64,000 nucleotides of DNA from Chlorella sorokiniana. Taxonomy: Eukaryota > Chlorophyta > Trebouxiophyceae > Chlorellales > Chlorellaceae. The notes beneath the pieces are model-generated. The model saw only the letters and a list, made by a program, of their open reading frames with translations. It did no database searches and was not told the origin of the DNA. The DNA is taken from the NCBI GenBank assembly GCA_025917655.1, contig CP084613.1, forward strand, positions 2,234,001 to 2,298,000, in the 5' to 3' direction. A program made the position numbers and the translations under genes. Within the stretch, counting starts at the first letter, position 1; each line of letters starts with the position of its first letter. Positions 12,596-23,781 of this stretch are shown here, in pieces.

Positions 12596-14032
12596 TCAGC
12601 ATTTACACGAGATGAAAGCAAGCCGCAGCCCTTGGCTCCCATGCGCAACATTAACCACCGCCAAGCTCAACAACGGCACAATTCTTCCAAGGCAGCATGT
12701 CCCACCTGCGCACACAATGCGGAAGGCGCGTGGGCCCAGCCCCGAGAAGAGCGTGCCAATGCCCTCGGTGCGCACAATGTGCTGCGTGGTGGACAGGAGG
12801 CTGCGATACTCCGGGTGCGTGCTGGTTTGGGGGAATGCCTGCACGTTGGGACGCAGGCGTGCGTGGGTTCCTGTGGCACCGCCGCAAGCGGCACCAGGAT
12901 CGGCACACCCACCTGCATGCGCGTCTTGATTGTGTCTGCCGGCTGTGTGCACACGGTGGCCAGCAGCCCTGCCGCCACCCCAGACACAACCAGCGGCCCG
13001 CCTGGCAGGTCCGCAACTGCCGGCTGCTGCTGCAGCGCCTCCCGCAGGAGGGCGCCACTGCCAGGTATCCGGATGCATAGAGCGACTCGCGCAGCACAGT
13101 GGCGCCAAACCCCTTGAGGGGCTTGAGGGCGCCGTATGTGGACACGATGTGGCGCAGCTCAGCGGGCAAGCTGCGCCCGACTTCTGCTGCTGGATCATCA
13201 CAAACCTGGGGGAAGGAGGGCGTGGCGGCGTGGGGTCATGTTTGTGTGCTGCACAGGCGACTGCACGGCATGGCCACGCTGCAGCACCGCCTCTCCCTCA
13301 CTCTGCCGGGCAGCCCAGGACTGCGGAGGACGCTCCGCGCCCATCGCCACCGCCACGGTGCCCCCTGTGCCCAGCTGCTCCGTGCCCAACACTCGCTTGT
13401 ACGTCTGCTCCAGCAGCCGGTTCATGCCAAACTGGACCGAGGTGATCGGCAGCATGGCGCCCGCGCTGACCTGCGCTTGCAGCGTGGCACGGCACCATGC
13501 CCCGATCGATGGGCAGCAGGGAGCCACACAAAAGGGTGGGAGGGCGCATGCAGCACAGCTACTGTTGCGACAGACGTGGCCTGCCCATGGCGGCACACAC
13601 CCCAAGGCCGCGATACAGGCCGCTGATGGTCCGTGGCACTGGTCGCCCCTCTTGCAGGGCGTTTTTAATGCCCACAGTGGGCTGCACAAAGATGGGCAGG
13701 TGGAACATGGCGATTGACAGGAGGCGGCGCACAGCAGAAGGCAGACAACTGTATGCGTGACCAGGAGCTGGGGAGCCAGCTGGTGGCGGCGGTCGGCGAT
13801 TGGCCGCATGGCCCAATCTTGCCTGCATGATGGACACCTCCACCACCCCTGCCAGCGCCCCAATAGCGGTGTGCTCCAGGGGTGTAACCTGGCTCATCTC
13901 GGCCCTTTTCGCTGCCTCTCGGGATTCAGTTTTGGCGAGGCGAGTCGCAAGGGTATCTGCCTGCAATAAAGCAATCCGGATTAACGCAAATATCAGCAGC
14001 GCATGTGAAGTAACCACCTGACGCCACCACAT
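12596..14032 (-). CDS. Mitochondrial carrier family (SLC25) transporter, substrate unknown
   Basis: Inner-membrane solute carrier built of three repeats. The first exon gives MWWRQ and joins in phase to an exon with PLEHTAIGALAGVVEVSIMQ, continuing PTVGIKNALQEGRPVP and GLYRGLGV. Repeat 2 begins near AVLGCPAE followed by MIQQQKSG. Repeat 3 has the canonical signature CTQPADTIKTRMQ (PxDxxK) and ends with EYRSLLSTTQHIVRTEGIGT and SGLGPRAFRIVCA. The first repeat has PTVGIK, lacking the usual acidic residue of PxD/ExxK, a deviation also seen in some carriers. The extreme C-terminus (stop at 12596) is uncertain because three frames stay open past FRIVCA. It is divergent from the ABC1K gene. Confidence 0.85.
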
Positions 14033-14535
14033 GGGCAGCAACTTTCAGCTCGGGAAGTGGCCAGCATGCACACAGCCGCCTCCAAGCACCCCCAATCCCC
14101 ATTTAATTCTTTTCTCTCACCCTAGTGCATGATCACAAATGCTACACAGGACGGCGCAGGCCTTGTCTACGCAACCCTCAGGCGGCGAAGTTAGAGCACA
14201 GCGTGCCAGCCGCCGCCGCCGATGGTCTCCTCCATCAGCCGCTTTTGTGCCGTATGGCCCCCACCCACTCCAGAGAACCCAGCTGAGCCAATCGTCCGCA
14301 CCACTCCCACAATTCAGCGCCCGGCGTCCTCATTTCCCGTGCTCTCAGCCCCACAGTTGACTCTGGGCATAGAGACAGGTCCGTCGTCTGGTCAAAACTC
14401 GGCCAGGCGCAGCTAGGAGGGCGGCAAGTCCGCCCTCACGAGCGCCCCGTGCCCGTCTTTGACTTCGTGCTTGCCTTGCTGCCCTGGCATGCAGATTTGC
14501 TGGATGCGAGCGCAAACGCTCCGCACTGGGGCAGC
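14033..14535. promoter_or_regulatory. Divergent promoter region, carrier / ABC1K
   Basis: 503 bp between oppositely directed starts. It includes an ATG at 14222 followed by a Ser/Pro/Thr/Arg-rich frame (to 14416) that resembles a plastid transit peptide and might be a first exon of the ABC1K gene; the join to the next exon is not resolved. Confidence 0.4.
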
Positions 14536-17500
14536 ATGGCGGCAGCAGAATCGGTGCAGTCAGCGGCACAATGGGTGCGCACGCGGGTGCCGACGCCAGG
14601 TGGTCCTGACCTCGCGCGCCTGCTGGGCGAGCTGCAGACCTCGCTGGCCAGCAGCCTGCAGCAGCTGTCATCCCTGCCGCAGCTGCCAGATACGGGAGAG
14701 CAGCAGCTGAGTGGTGCGCTGGCCGACAGCCTGGAGCAGGTGGTGCAGCAGCTGCAGAGGGTTGCGGCGGCGCGCAGCGTGCGGCAGAGTCCCTGAGCTC
14801 GGCGGAGTTGCGTGAAGGGGCCCCCAGCGGCGGCGCCACGCCCCTTTCCAGCCACCTGTCCAGCCGGTTGGGCCAGCTCTCAAGCGGCACCTATGCTGGG
14901 TACAGCCTGCAGACGCTGGCCTGGGTGGCCGCGGGTGTGGCCGCGCTGATTGCTCTGTCGGTCCCCCGCGACAGCGGCCCGCCCGGCGGCACTGGCGGCG
15001 GCGACAGCGGCAGCGGGACAGGCAGCAACGGCGGGCGCCAGGCCGGGCCGACACGCTGCCTTCCAGCTGGGACGCGCCGGCCGTGAGCCGCTACTTCAGC
15101 ACGCGCCCCGTGTTGGTGGCTCGCCGCCTGCTGCAAGTGGCCGCCGAGGCACTGAGCTTTGGCGCCGCGCTGGCCGTGGACATGGCGACGGGGCGGGTGG
15201 GCGCCGCGCAGGCCAAAAGCGCCAACAAGGCCATGGCTGCCATTGAGCGGCTGGGCCCCGCGTATGTCAAGGTGGCGCAGGCGCTGAGCACGCGCGTGGA
15301 CCTGCTGCCCCCGCTTACCTGGTGGCCATCCAGCGCCTGCAGGTAGGCATTCGCGGCGGGCGGGTGGGCGCACCCCTCTGCAATGCTGTGCCGTGCCTTG
15401 CTGGGCTGCGCGGCGGCTGGGCTGACGCCGGGGGCTGCCTGGCGCGCGCGCCCGCAGGACCGCGTGCCGCCCTTCCCGACGCCCAGGCCTATGCGAGCAT
15501 GGAGCGCGCGCGCCGCGGGCGGCCGCTGGGCGAGGTGTACAGCGAGCTGTCGCCCCGCGCGGTGGCTGCCGCCAGCCTGGGCCAGGTGTACCGCGGGCGC
15601 ATGCGCTCCACGGGCCAGGAGGTGGCCATCAAGGTGGGGGGCACGCGGCGGCTTGTTGTGGGAATGCGGCAGTGGGGCGGGGCTTGATGCGCCTGCACGC
15701 GCCGCCTGTTGCTGGCGCAAGCCTGGCCAGCCTCGTGCTGGGGCCGCCAGCGCTGACAGCGCGCCTGCTGTCCATGGCCCCCCTTCCCTACCCTGGGCAG
15801 GTGCGCCGCCCGGCGTGCTGGACAGCGTGTCCCTGGACCTCTACCTGATGCGGGGCCTGGCGCAGCAGCTGGCCAGCGCGCCGCAGGTGCCTGCTGCTGC
15901 CTGCCCCCGCCGCCTGCTTCTGCTTCTTCCCATCCCCCACGAAACCTGGGTGGCTGGCGACGCTTGTGCTTGCCTCCGCCGCGCCGCGGTCGGCCCCCAC
16001 GGCTGTCGCTGCCGCCGGCATGCCGGCGGCGGCGCCACCCCGCGGTTGCCCCCACGCCAGCTCAGCTCCTTGGGCCCCCTCCCCTCCCCCGCGCCGCAGG
16101 TGCGCAGCGACTGGGTGGGCATCATCGACGCCTGGGCCGCGCGCTTCCTGGACGAGATGAACTACCGGCTGGAGGCGGGCAACGCGGCGCGCTTTGCGGC
16201 CGACCTGGCGGCGCTGCCGGGCGTGGTGGTGCCGCAGGTGGTGGAGGAGGGTCGTCGGCCGACGTGCTGGTCACGGGCTGGGTGGAGGGCGAGCGGCTGA
16301 GCGACTCCTCGGCGGGTGACGTGCGCGCGCTGTGCGACACGCTGCTCTCAGCCTACCTCATCCAGCTGCTGGACACGGGCCTGCTGCACGCCGACCCCCA
16401 CCCCGGCAACCTGCTGCGCACCGCCGACGGACGCATCGCCATCCTGGACCACGGCCTGGTCCAGGTGGGGGGGGGGGGGCGCTAGGGCTCCTCGCGCAGG
16501 GGGCCTTTGGGGGGGGTGCAGGGCGGCACCCGGGTGAAGGGCTCTTCGCTCCGTCGACCTTCACCCGTGCGCTTGTGAACCCCCTTCCGCCTTGTCCGCG
16601 CGCAGGAGGTGCCGCCCGACTACAGCCTGACCCTGCTGGAGTACATTGCGCACCTTAGCGTGGGGGACTGGTCGGCGCTGGCCGACGACCTGGTGGCCCT
16701 GGGCTTTGTGGACTCGGTGCAGGACAAGGACAGGCTGGTGCGCGCGGCTGGCACCCAGGGAGGGGGCTGGTGGCAGCGCTGCGACGCCGCACGTCCCGGC
16801 AGGGCCTGCAGACTCCCTGCTGCATGCAAGCCGCCTGCCCCCACCACAACGTCGCTCGCCGCTGGCCCAGTGCCGCAGGTGGGCCCCCTGGGCATCGTGC
16901 TGACGGAGCTGTCGGCGGGTGGGGGCGCCAAGAAGGTCAACATTGCGGTGGTGTCTGAGCAGATTGAGAAGCTGTCGCAGGAGTACGAGTTGAAGGTGTG
17001 TGGGGGGGTCGCGGGGTGCCGAGGGGGCCTTCCCTTGTGCGGCTGTCTGACCACCGCGCCGCTCACCTGGCCACTCCTCACAGCGTCGCATTCCCGCCGG
17101 GCGCAGGTGCCTCCCATCTTTGCCCTCATCCTGCGGACGTTCAGCGTCATAGAGGCAAGACATTGCGGGCTCGCTTGCTGTGTCATGCATGAGGGTGGGG
17201 GCGGTGGCTGGCGACGTTGAAGCGATGTTTGCGCTTGAGTGCCGGCTGAGGCAGCGCGGCAGGCTTCCCTGGGCAGGAGTCAACCCCGCAGCCCCATTTC
17301 TAGCGCCGGCTGCTACCCTCTGCCAGCATACGCGCCTGCGGCCATCGCTGCTATGGGCGGCGCTTGCTCCCTCCCTCCCCTCCCCATCTGAGCCTCCAGC
17401 TTTTGCCCCCCCGCCCGCCCCCTCCGCAGGGCATTGCGCTGCAGGTGGACCCCGACTACTCGATTGTACGCGAGTGCTTCCCCTACCTCTCCCGCCGCCT

Positions 17501-18250
17501 GCTGACCGACGACAACCCGCGGGCGCGTGAAGCCCTGCGCCAGCTCCTCTTTGCCGGCGGCGACTCCCTCAGCCTGGAGCGCGTAGAGCGCCTGCTGGGC
17601 GGCCTCAGCGCCTTCACCGTCGACGGCCTGATGGCGCCCACGCCGCCAGCACCGCAGCAGCAACAGGGCCAGGGCGGCAGCCCTCCGCCGCGCTGCAGGC
17701 GGGGGCGGCACCCAGGCGCCCACTCCGCTGCTCGACTCCACCGCCCGCGAGGTGCTGGCGGCAGTGTTTTCGGAGCGGCCCACCTACGTGCAGGAGCTGC
17801 TGGTGGGGCAGGCGGCCAGCACCGCGGATGCCGCGCTGCGCCAGGTGGCGGCCAGCGTGCTGGGCCCGGCGCTGGGGGCCTGGGTGCGGCGCGGGCCGCG
17901 GCTGTCAGCAACGGGCAGGTGGCGGGGGCGGCGCACCGCCTGCCCTGGCGCTGCTGGCGAGGCTGCCGGCCCTGGTGGAGCTGTCGGCGGAGGACCGGCG
18001 CCAGCTGCAGACGGCGCAGGGCATCACCAGCCTGCTGCTGCAGCAGCAGCCGGTGCAGGCCCAGTTAACACCCACGCAGGCGCAGCAGCTGGCGGCGGAA
18101 CTGGGCCCGCTGCTGCCGCAGCTGCTGCCGGGCGTGGCAGCCACGGCCCAGCTCTTTGTGCGTCAGCTGGGCCAGCGCGCCACGGACCGCCTGTCGGCGG
18201 TGCTGCGCGGCGACGCCCAGCAGGGCGACGAGTACACGGCGCTGGACTGA
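14536..18250 (+). CDS. ABC1K/ADCK-family atypical kinase, probably plastid
   Basis: UbiB/ABC1 family proteins are atypical kinases or ATPases that support quinone and prenyl-lipid metabolism. Visible blocks: a hydrophobic segment (LQTLAWVAAGVAALIAL, about 14910-14965); AYVKVAQALSTRVDLLPP (the KxGQ-type block, here KVAQ); VAAASLGQVYRG (Ala-rich loop); GQEVAIKV with the ATP-site Lys; DEMNYRLEAGNAARF; LLHADPHPGNLL (catalytic loop); and AILDHGLVQ, where the metal-binding motif is DHG rather than DFG. C-terminal exons (PPDYSLTLLEYIAHLSVGDW; QVDPDYSIVRECFPYLSRR) resemble plant plastid ABC1Ks. The frame is broken near 14790, 15045, 15315, 16250 and 17690. The start at 14536 is the first in-frame ATG; a transit-peptide exon may lie upstream. 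It ends at TGA 18248-18250, convergent with UBL5. Confidence 0.88.
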
Positions 18251-18645
18251 CGGCAGCACAGCGCTGACGCCGGGCGGCGACCAAGCCACCAGTGCCCGTT
18301 GCACCTCCGCAGCCCCGTCGCGTAACACATGGACAACCTCAGCACTGCTCTTTGGGCTTGTCACGGCCTTTTGCGTGCCCGACTGTTCAATTAGAATAGT
18401 TGGTTGCCAGGAGGAGGACATTTGTCTGACGGTCGGCGATGCAGCTGCACCATGCCACACACCAGAGCAACTATTCATTTCATTCTTCCTGCCTCCTCCT
18501 TTGGCCACCAATTCATGCTTTGCCGCAGCACCGATTCAATGGTGATCCCTCACTCTTCACTCTTTTGTGTCACAGGCATGTCTGTGTCCAGCCAGAAAGC
18601 GGTGGGTGCATGCGTCTGTGCAGCTTCCACAGCTGGTTCCCCACC
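18251..18645. other. Convergent 3' region, ABC1K / UBL5
   Basis: 395 bp between two stop codons. No exon, repeat or clear TGTAA signal seen. Confidence 0.5.
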
Positions 18646-19458
18646 TCAGTTGTAGTACAGCTCCAGGCTGGGGAAGGGGACGGGAGAGAAGGAGAGGAGG
18701 GGAAAGGCGAGGCGTCAGTCGGAGGGCTGTCAGCAGCCATGCTCAGCTCTTGACAAGAGCGATGCAGGCTGTCAAGCTGAACCTTGCGACAGGGCGCCCT
18801 CCTCACCCCATGCCGTCGTGGATCCTGCGTGGGGTAGCAGGGGATGGTGGTGGTGTGGCGTGGGTGCGTGGGGGAAGGGGTGGGGGTGGAGGGGGCAGTC
18901 CACAGAGCATAGAAATTCCTGCCAATCGCAACCATGAATGACCTTCAACGCCTCGGCTCACTCGTAATCACTGAGCGTGATGTGGTCCTTGTAGACTGCA
19001 GCACCGCCAGGAGCAGGAGGGCCAGAACATGTTGGGCGCCACGTGCCGTGCATGCTGCCAGCGCACATGCTGTGCTGCTGCACGTCAAAGAGCTCACCTG
19101 TATACCATTTCTGGATGCGGATTTTCTCTGGCCGGGTGCCTGCAGGCAGGCCGGTGCATGCGTGGTGATCAGCATGCGGCAGGCTCAGCACTGCGCTCTC
19201 CACCAGCAGGAGCACAGCAGCAACTGCTTGGAACCCTTGTGCGGCTGCTGCACCTGTTTGTGCTGCCACCATCTTCTTCAAGTCCCCAATCGTGTCATCC
19301 TCGTTGCACTTCACCCTAATCTGCAGGGCAAAGCGGCCCCTTACATTGTGCAGGCCCTTACGTTCATGTGGGCAAGGCAGGCAGCACGCTTCGCTCAAAC
19401 CCTGCCCAGCGTTGCACACCTTCTTGCCCAAACGGTCATTAAGAACAACTTCAATCAT
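18646..19458 (-). CDS. UBL5: Ubiquitin-like protein 5 (UBL5/Hub1)
   Basis: A ubiquitin-like modifier that binds spliceosomal proteins such as Snu66 non-covalently and tunes splice-site use. Six small exons join in phase to about 73 residues. The start is MIEVVLNDRLGKK (ATG at 19458). Then follow RVKCNEDDTIGDLKKMVAAQ, TRPEKIRIQKWYT, VYKDHITLSDYE and IHDGMGLELYYN, with TGA at 18646-18648. The C-terminus ends in the Tyr-Tyr-x pattern typical of Hub1, not in the Gly-Gly of conjugated modifiers. The fifth exon (18824-18807) is only 18 nt and the last (18667-18646) only 22 nt. No frame breaks. It is divergent from the membrane-protein gene at 19959. Confidence 0.96.
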
Positions 19459-19958
19459 GTCGGTGTGAGTGACGGCGAAACAAGGGCGGGGGCTGCCCAC
19501 CCCACAAGATGCTTCCTGCAACGCCAAAGTAGCGTGGAGCGCGGCTCAGAGCGCGGCAGTGGCGGCGCAATGCAGACGGCAGCAGCTGCCGATCCTAGCT
19601 CCATATCACCTCGCGGATTCACGAGGGCAATGAGAACTAGCATGATGCCGACCATATTGCACCCGCACCTGGACTTCAGCAGCGCGGTTCTGGAGGAGAT
19701 CGGCCCAGGGCGTCAGTTACCCCTCAACCTGGTCAATCCGTCGGAAACTGCTATTGTCCTCGCGCCCCTTGAGTATCCCCCGCATTTGGGTGGCACTCCA
19801 CTCCGTACCGCGCATGTCCTGCAAACTGCATTGCTCCCGCCGGCGCTGATTGCACCCCATCTTAAGGCATCTCGCCTTTGTTGCGGGGGGAAGATCTTGT
19901 GCTGGCAACAGACTGCCGATCTGCTCGACAGCTCCGGTCAGGCAGCTCCCCTGCAGCG
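19459..19958. promoter_or_regulatory. Divergent promoter region, UBL5 / four-helix membrane protein
   Basis: 500 bp between opposite start codons. Long open frames cross this region on the plus strand but have no coding character. No TATA box is obvious. Confidence 0.45.
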
Positions 19959-22437
19959 ATGGAGAAATCAAGCTCGGCAGCTGAGCTTTTCACACCGGAG
20001 GCGCTAAGGGTAGCATCGCGGACAAGCCTCAATGATCGCGCGCCCACACGACCAGGAGAACGGTCGCCAACAAAGTGAGCTGGACACCCAACCGCCGTCC
20101 TGACGCCCATTAGGGCACTTGCCCAGGGTGCAAATCTAACCCTGCAGCGGCCGTGAGCCTAGCCATGGTGCACTCATGCAGCGAAAATCTAGTTTGTCTC
20201 TGTGGTCCCTGGCCCGGGCACCTGAGTGATCCCTGGCGGGGCTGCCTGGCAGGGTGGCAGCGGTTGAGCCTGGGTGAAGCTGCACCTCAATGTGCTGTGC
20301 CCTGTTGCGGCGGGGCGCAGGTCATCCTCGTCCAAGCCCGCTGCACCCTCATCCTCCTTTACCAAGGCGCCGGGCAAGCTTAGGTGCGTGCCGTGGCCGG
20401 AGCGCACGCTTGGCCGCCGTGTGGCCCCCAACTGCTTGGCAGGCACAATCTGTTCCCCACGAATCTCTGCGATCCCCCACCCCCAACCCCCCACCCTCAC
20501 CGCCCCTGGCCTGCAGGCGCTGGTGCCGTACGCTGGCGCTGGTGCCCTGGTGGGCGCTGCTGGCGCTGGGCCTGCTGGTGGCGGGCGTGGTGCTGGTGGC
20601 CATCAAGGGCCCTGCGGCCGCGTCGGCCGCCAAGGACATGCTGGCCGCGGTGGGCGGCAGCACCTCCAGCGGCTTCCCCAAGTACATGAGTGTGTACAGC
20701 TCCAGCATGTGGGCATCCGTGGGCGTGGCGGGTGCTGCGGCCCTCCTGCTGGCAGTGGGCGCCAGCGTGCGCCTCGACCAGCGCCTGCGCAAGGCCGGCA
20801 AGTACAGCACGCCCAAGGGTGAGCGGCGGCGTGCAGGGGCACATTGCTTGCTGCCTGGCCGCCTGCTGCAGCTCTCTCACACACTCACGAAAGGGGGAGG
20901 CTGTGGTGCTGGCAGGGCAGCGACTCCTTGTCGGCCGGCGGTACCTGTCGCAGGCAGCTACGGCCCCGCCCTCTACAAGCTCTACTCCCTGCTGGACTGG
21001 GTGGGCCTGGCCCTGTGCACCCTGCTGGCGCTGTGGATGGTGCGAATTCTGACCGTAACCCGGCCCATGCCCTGGCGTGCGGCGTGCGCGCTGCGGCACC
21101 CGTGGCACGCCTGCCGCCCTCGAGCAGCTCCCCGCCGTGCCCCGCTGCCCTGCAGGTGCTGGTGGGTGTGATGATGGCCAGCTGGACGGTGCAGTGCTGG
21201 AACCTGGAGCAGGGCGCCGCCCTGTCGTCCAGCAACCAGGCGGCCCTGGGGTCCCTGGCCTCCAGGCTGGACCAGAACCTGCAGAACTTTGGGGCCGCTG
21301 TCATGGCCGTGGCAGGCGGCTCCGGTGAGCGCACCGCACAGCCTGCCGCAAGCGGGGCTGCAACCCCATGCAGCCGCCAGCGCTCAGGCTCAGACCCACG
21401 TCCCGCCTCCTGCCCGCATGAAGCTCACGCATAGCTGGCCCCTGCCCCCTACGCAGCCGCCGTGACCCCGGCCGACTTCAGGGTGGCTGAAGATGGCCGT
21501 GCACCTGCCCCCGCCCCCACACCCCTGCTCCCTGCTCCCCCACCAAGGGCGCCGTCGCTGGTGCCGTCCCCGGTGCACCGCCAGCCCCTGCCGGCTCCTT
21601 GGCCGACCGCCTCGGCCTGACTGTGTCCAACTACATGATCACGCTACAGGCAGCGGTCGCCAACCTCACCCAGGCAGAGGGCGGGCAGCAGGACGCCCAG
21701 GGCCTGTGCCCCTCAGGTGTGGGTGTGGGTGGGTTTAATTTGTGGTGGGGGCGGGAGGGGGTACGGCGGCGGGCGGTTGGATAGGGGGAGGCAGGCTGGC
21801 CAGTGCGTGCAACCCCTGCATGGAGCCTGTGGCCCGGCACATGTGCACGCCTGCGCCCGCGCTGGCCTACCTGTGGGCGCAACGCCTCGCCTGTGCCCCC
21901 CGCCCCTGCAGCTGGGTGCCTCAACATGGGCCTGTACCCCTTCACCGAGAGCAGCGCCTGCCTGTGCACCCAGGACGGGCTGCAGGCGGCGGCGCAGCTG
22001 GCGCGTGAGGCCAAGAGCGCTGCGCAGTGGGCGCTGTACGGGGCGGCCGGCCTGTGCGCGGGCGCCATCTTTGCTGCCATGGAGCTGGCAGCCGCCACCG
22101 CCCTCCTCCCCGTCGACCAGCTCTTCCTGCGGGTCATCAAGCGCAAGTCGTCCAGGTGAGCACGCTGCGCCCGCACCCCTTCAGCGCAGCGCTCCTGTTC
22201 TACCGCGCTGAGGGCCAGAGGGGGTGGCGCTCCTGCTGTGCCGCGCTGCACCGGCAGCAGGCCTGGGGCGAGGGTTGGGGCGGCAAGGTGCGCCTGTACA
22301 CCCCCCACACACACCTCACCCTTTGCAGGTCCGGCAGCCGTGGCAGCGCGCGCAAGGAGGAGGTGGCCGTGTCGCCCAGCCTGCCCACCCGTGCCTCCTA
22401 CCCCTACCTAGCCGTCAGCGCCACGGCGCATGCCTGA
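19959..22437 (+). CDS. Four-helix membrane protein of unknown function
   Basis: The first exon (ATG 19959) encodes a Ser/Thr/Arg-rich N-terminus starting MEKSSSAAELFTPEALR. It joins in phase to KSSSSKPAAPSSSFTKAPGKL and then to the first membrane segment (LALVPWWALLALGLLVAGVV). A second hydrophobic helix (SMWASVGVAGAAALLLAVGA), a third around YSLLDWVGLALCTLLALWM / VLVGVMMASWTVQC, a long Gln/Asn/Ala-rich loop (about 21190-21990, including an exon near LADRLGLTVSNYMITLQAAV) with several Cys, and a last helix (LYGAAGLCAGAIFAAMELAAA) follow. The tail is short and basic/Ser-rich, ending at TGA 22435-22437. The layout is tetraspanin-like, but the tetraspanin CCG motif is absent. I do not recognise the family. 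Exon phases around 21460-21560 are uncertain. Confidence 0.65.
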
Positions 22438-22655
22438 GGCCCGGCATGTGCGCCGCCGCCCCGGCCTGGCGCGGGAGAGCCGCAACACACCGGCGACCGT
22501 CTATGACCCTCATTGCTCCCTGCGCACTTGATTCACACCACCCAATCTTCGTCATTATTTCCGGTACCTTCCCGCATGCTGTTTCATACAACTGTTGCCT
22601 GGCTCAGGCCATTGGACCAGGCGCTGAGCAAGCGCTGGGCGCCCCTTGTGCCCGC

Positions 22656-22660
22656 TGTAA
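22656..22660 (+). terminator. Candidate TGTAA poly(A) signal for the membrane-protein gene
   Basis: TGTAA lies 219 bp after the stop at 22437 and before the stop of the convergent gene, the expected place for the green-algal signal. Confidence 0.45.
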
Positions 22661-22731
22661 GCGTAGTGAGCGTGCCCTGCACGCCAGCTGCCCCCGCCTG
22701 CGGGGCCAGGCAGCCCGGCGCGGCTGTGGGC

Positions 22732-23781
22732 CTACCCAGCAAACTGCCGCCGGAAGGCTGCCTCGTCCAGCACCAGGGCGGCACCTGCCACCGCAGCCCC
22801 CCGCCTGCCCCCGCCGCCTCCGCCTGCCGCCGCCGCACAACCTGCTGCTGCTCGCGGGGCAGCGCCGCCAGCAGCCGCTCACGCTCCGCCTCCAGCTGGC
22901 CCAGGCGCTGGGCGAGGTGCAGGGCGCCTGCCGCCCGTGCAGGTGCACGAAGCAGCGCAGGATGTTGAAGGAGCCGCCGCCGCCGCCGCCGGCGTCGATG
23001 TCGTCCTCGTACTGAGGCGGCGAGGGGGCAGGCACGGCGTGGAGCAGCTGGATACGTATGTGAAGCCGGCGGCAGGCGGAAGCAGCGACGGGGCCGACAG
23101 ACTGGGCAAACCGCATGCCGGCGACGTGGGTGCCGGGCGCTGCGCGGCTGCCAGCCACGGGCGTCGCCCCGTGGCGCTCACGTCGGTCAGGTCGTCCCCG
23201 GCGTCAACCAGCAGCTCGTCGGCGTGCAGGAAGTCCAGCAGGCGGGGGTCGGCGGTGGCCCCATGCAGCGCGCAGAGCAGGTGGTGCAGCATGCGGTAGT
23301 CAAACGACTTGGCGGCCGAGGCAGCCAGCGCCTCGTCCGCGGTGAAGCCGCACGCGGCGCCGTGGCCCCCTCCGGCACCGTGGGCCGCGCCAGCATCAGG
23401 GCACACAGGCGGCGCTCCTCCTGCCAGTAGAACCGCCCCGCTGCCAGCTCCCGCTGCACGCCCTCCGTCCACAGCCCGCGCGTGCGCAGCAACCCCTCCA
23501 CTGCCTGCAGCCCTGCACGCACGCAGGAAGCCGACGTGACCCTGGAGCGCCCGCCGGCATGGAAGCCTGCCAAGGAGCTGCTTCGCTGGGCGGCGCACGC
23601 CACCTGCGCTGCCTGGCTGCTCGTTTGCATGCAGCTCGCCGGCGGCGGCTGCCGCAGTGGCGGCCTCGTTGTCCTCGTCGGCCTGGTAGACGGCGCCCTC
23701 CACAAATACCAGCAGGTGCCACCAGCGCAGGAAGTCGATGGGTTGCAGGCCATGCAGCGGAAGGTAGGTGAGGACAAAGTC
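22732..23781 (-). CDS. Conserved uncharacterised protein (5' exon unresolved)
   Basis: The 3'-most reliable exons run from an acceptor at 23781 to a TAG at 22732-22734. Segments that look conserved: DFVLTYLPLHGLQPIDFLRW followed by WHLLVFVEGAVYQADEDNE; AVEGLLRTRGLWTEGVQREL with EERRLCALMLARPTVPEGA; CGFTADEALAASAAKSFDYR followed by MLHHLLCALHGATADPRLL; DFLHADELLVDAGDDLTDYE; NILRCFVHLHG; a coiled-coil-like LAQRLGQLEAERERLLAALP; and a C-terminus VLDEAAFRRQFAG. The DELLVDAGDDLTDYEDD acidic cluster is striking, but I cannot tie it to an enzyme class. Frame changes occur near 23590, 23360 and 22810. A possible first exon (ATG at 23996, MNLGLLGFRLSARFDLQ) lies upstream, but its splice is not clear. 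Confidence 0.6.

Noticed and set aside
14449-14451. GTG at 14449 as the ABC1K start
   Set aside because: Not an ATG; the in-frame ATG at 14536 or a spliced upstream exon is more likely.
18934-20007. 357-codon plus-strand open frame across UBL5
   Set aside because: It overlaps UBL5 antisense and the divergent promoter; composition is not protein-like.
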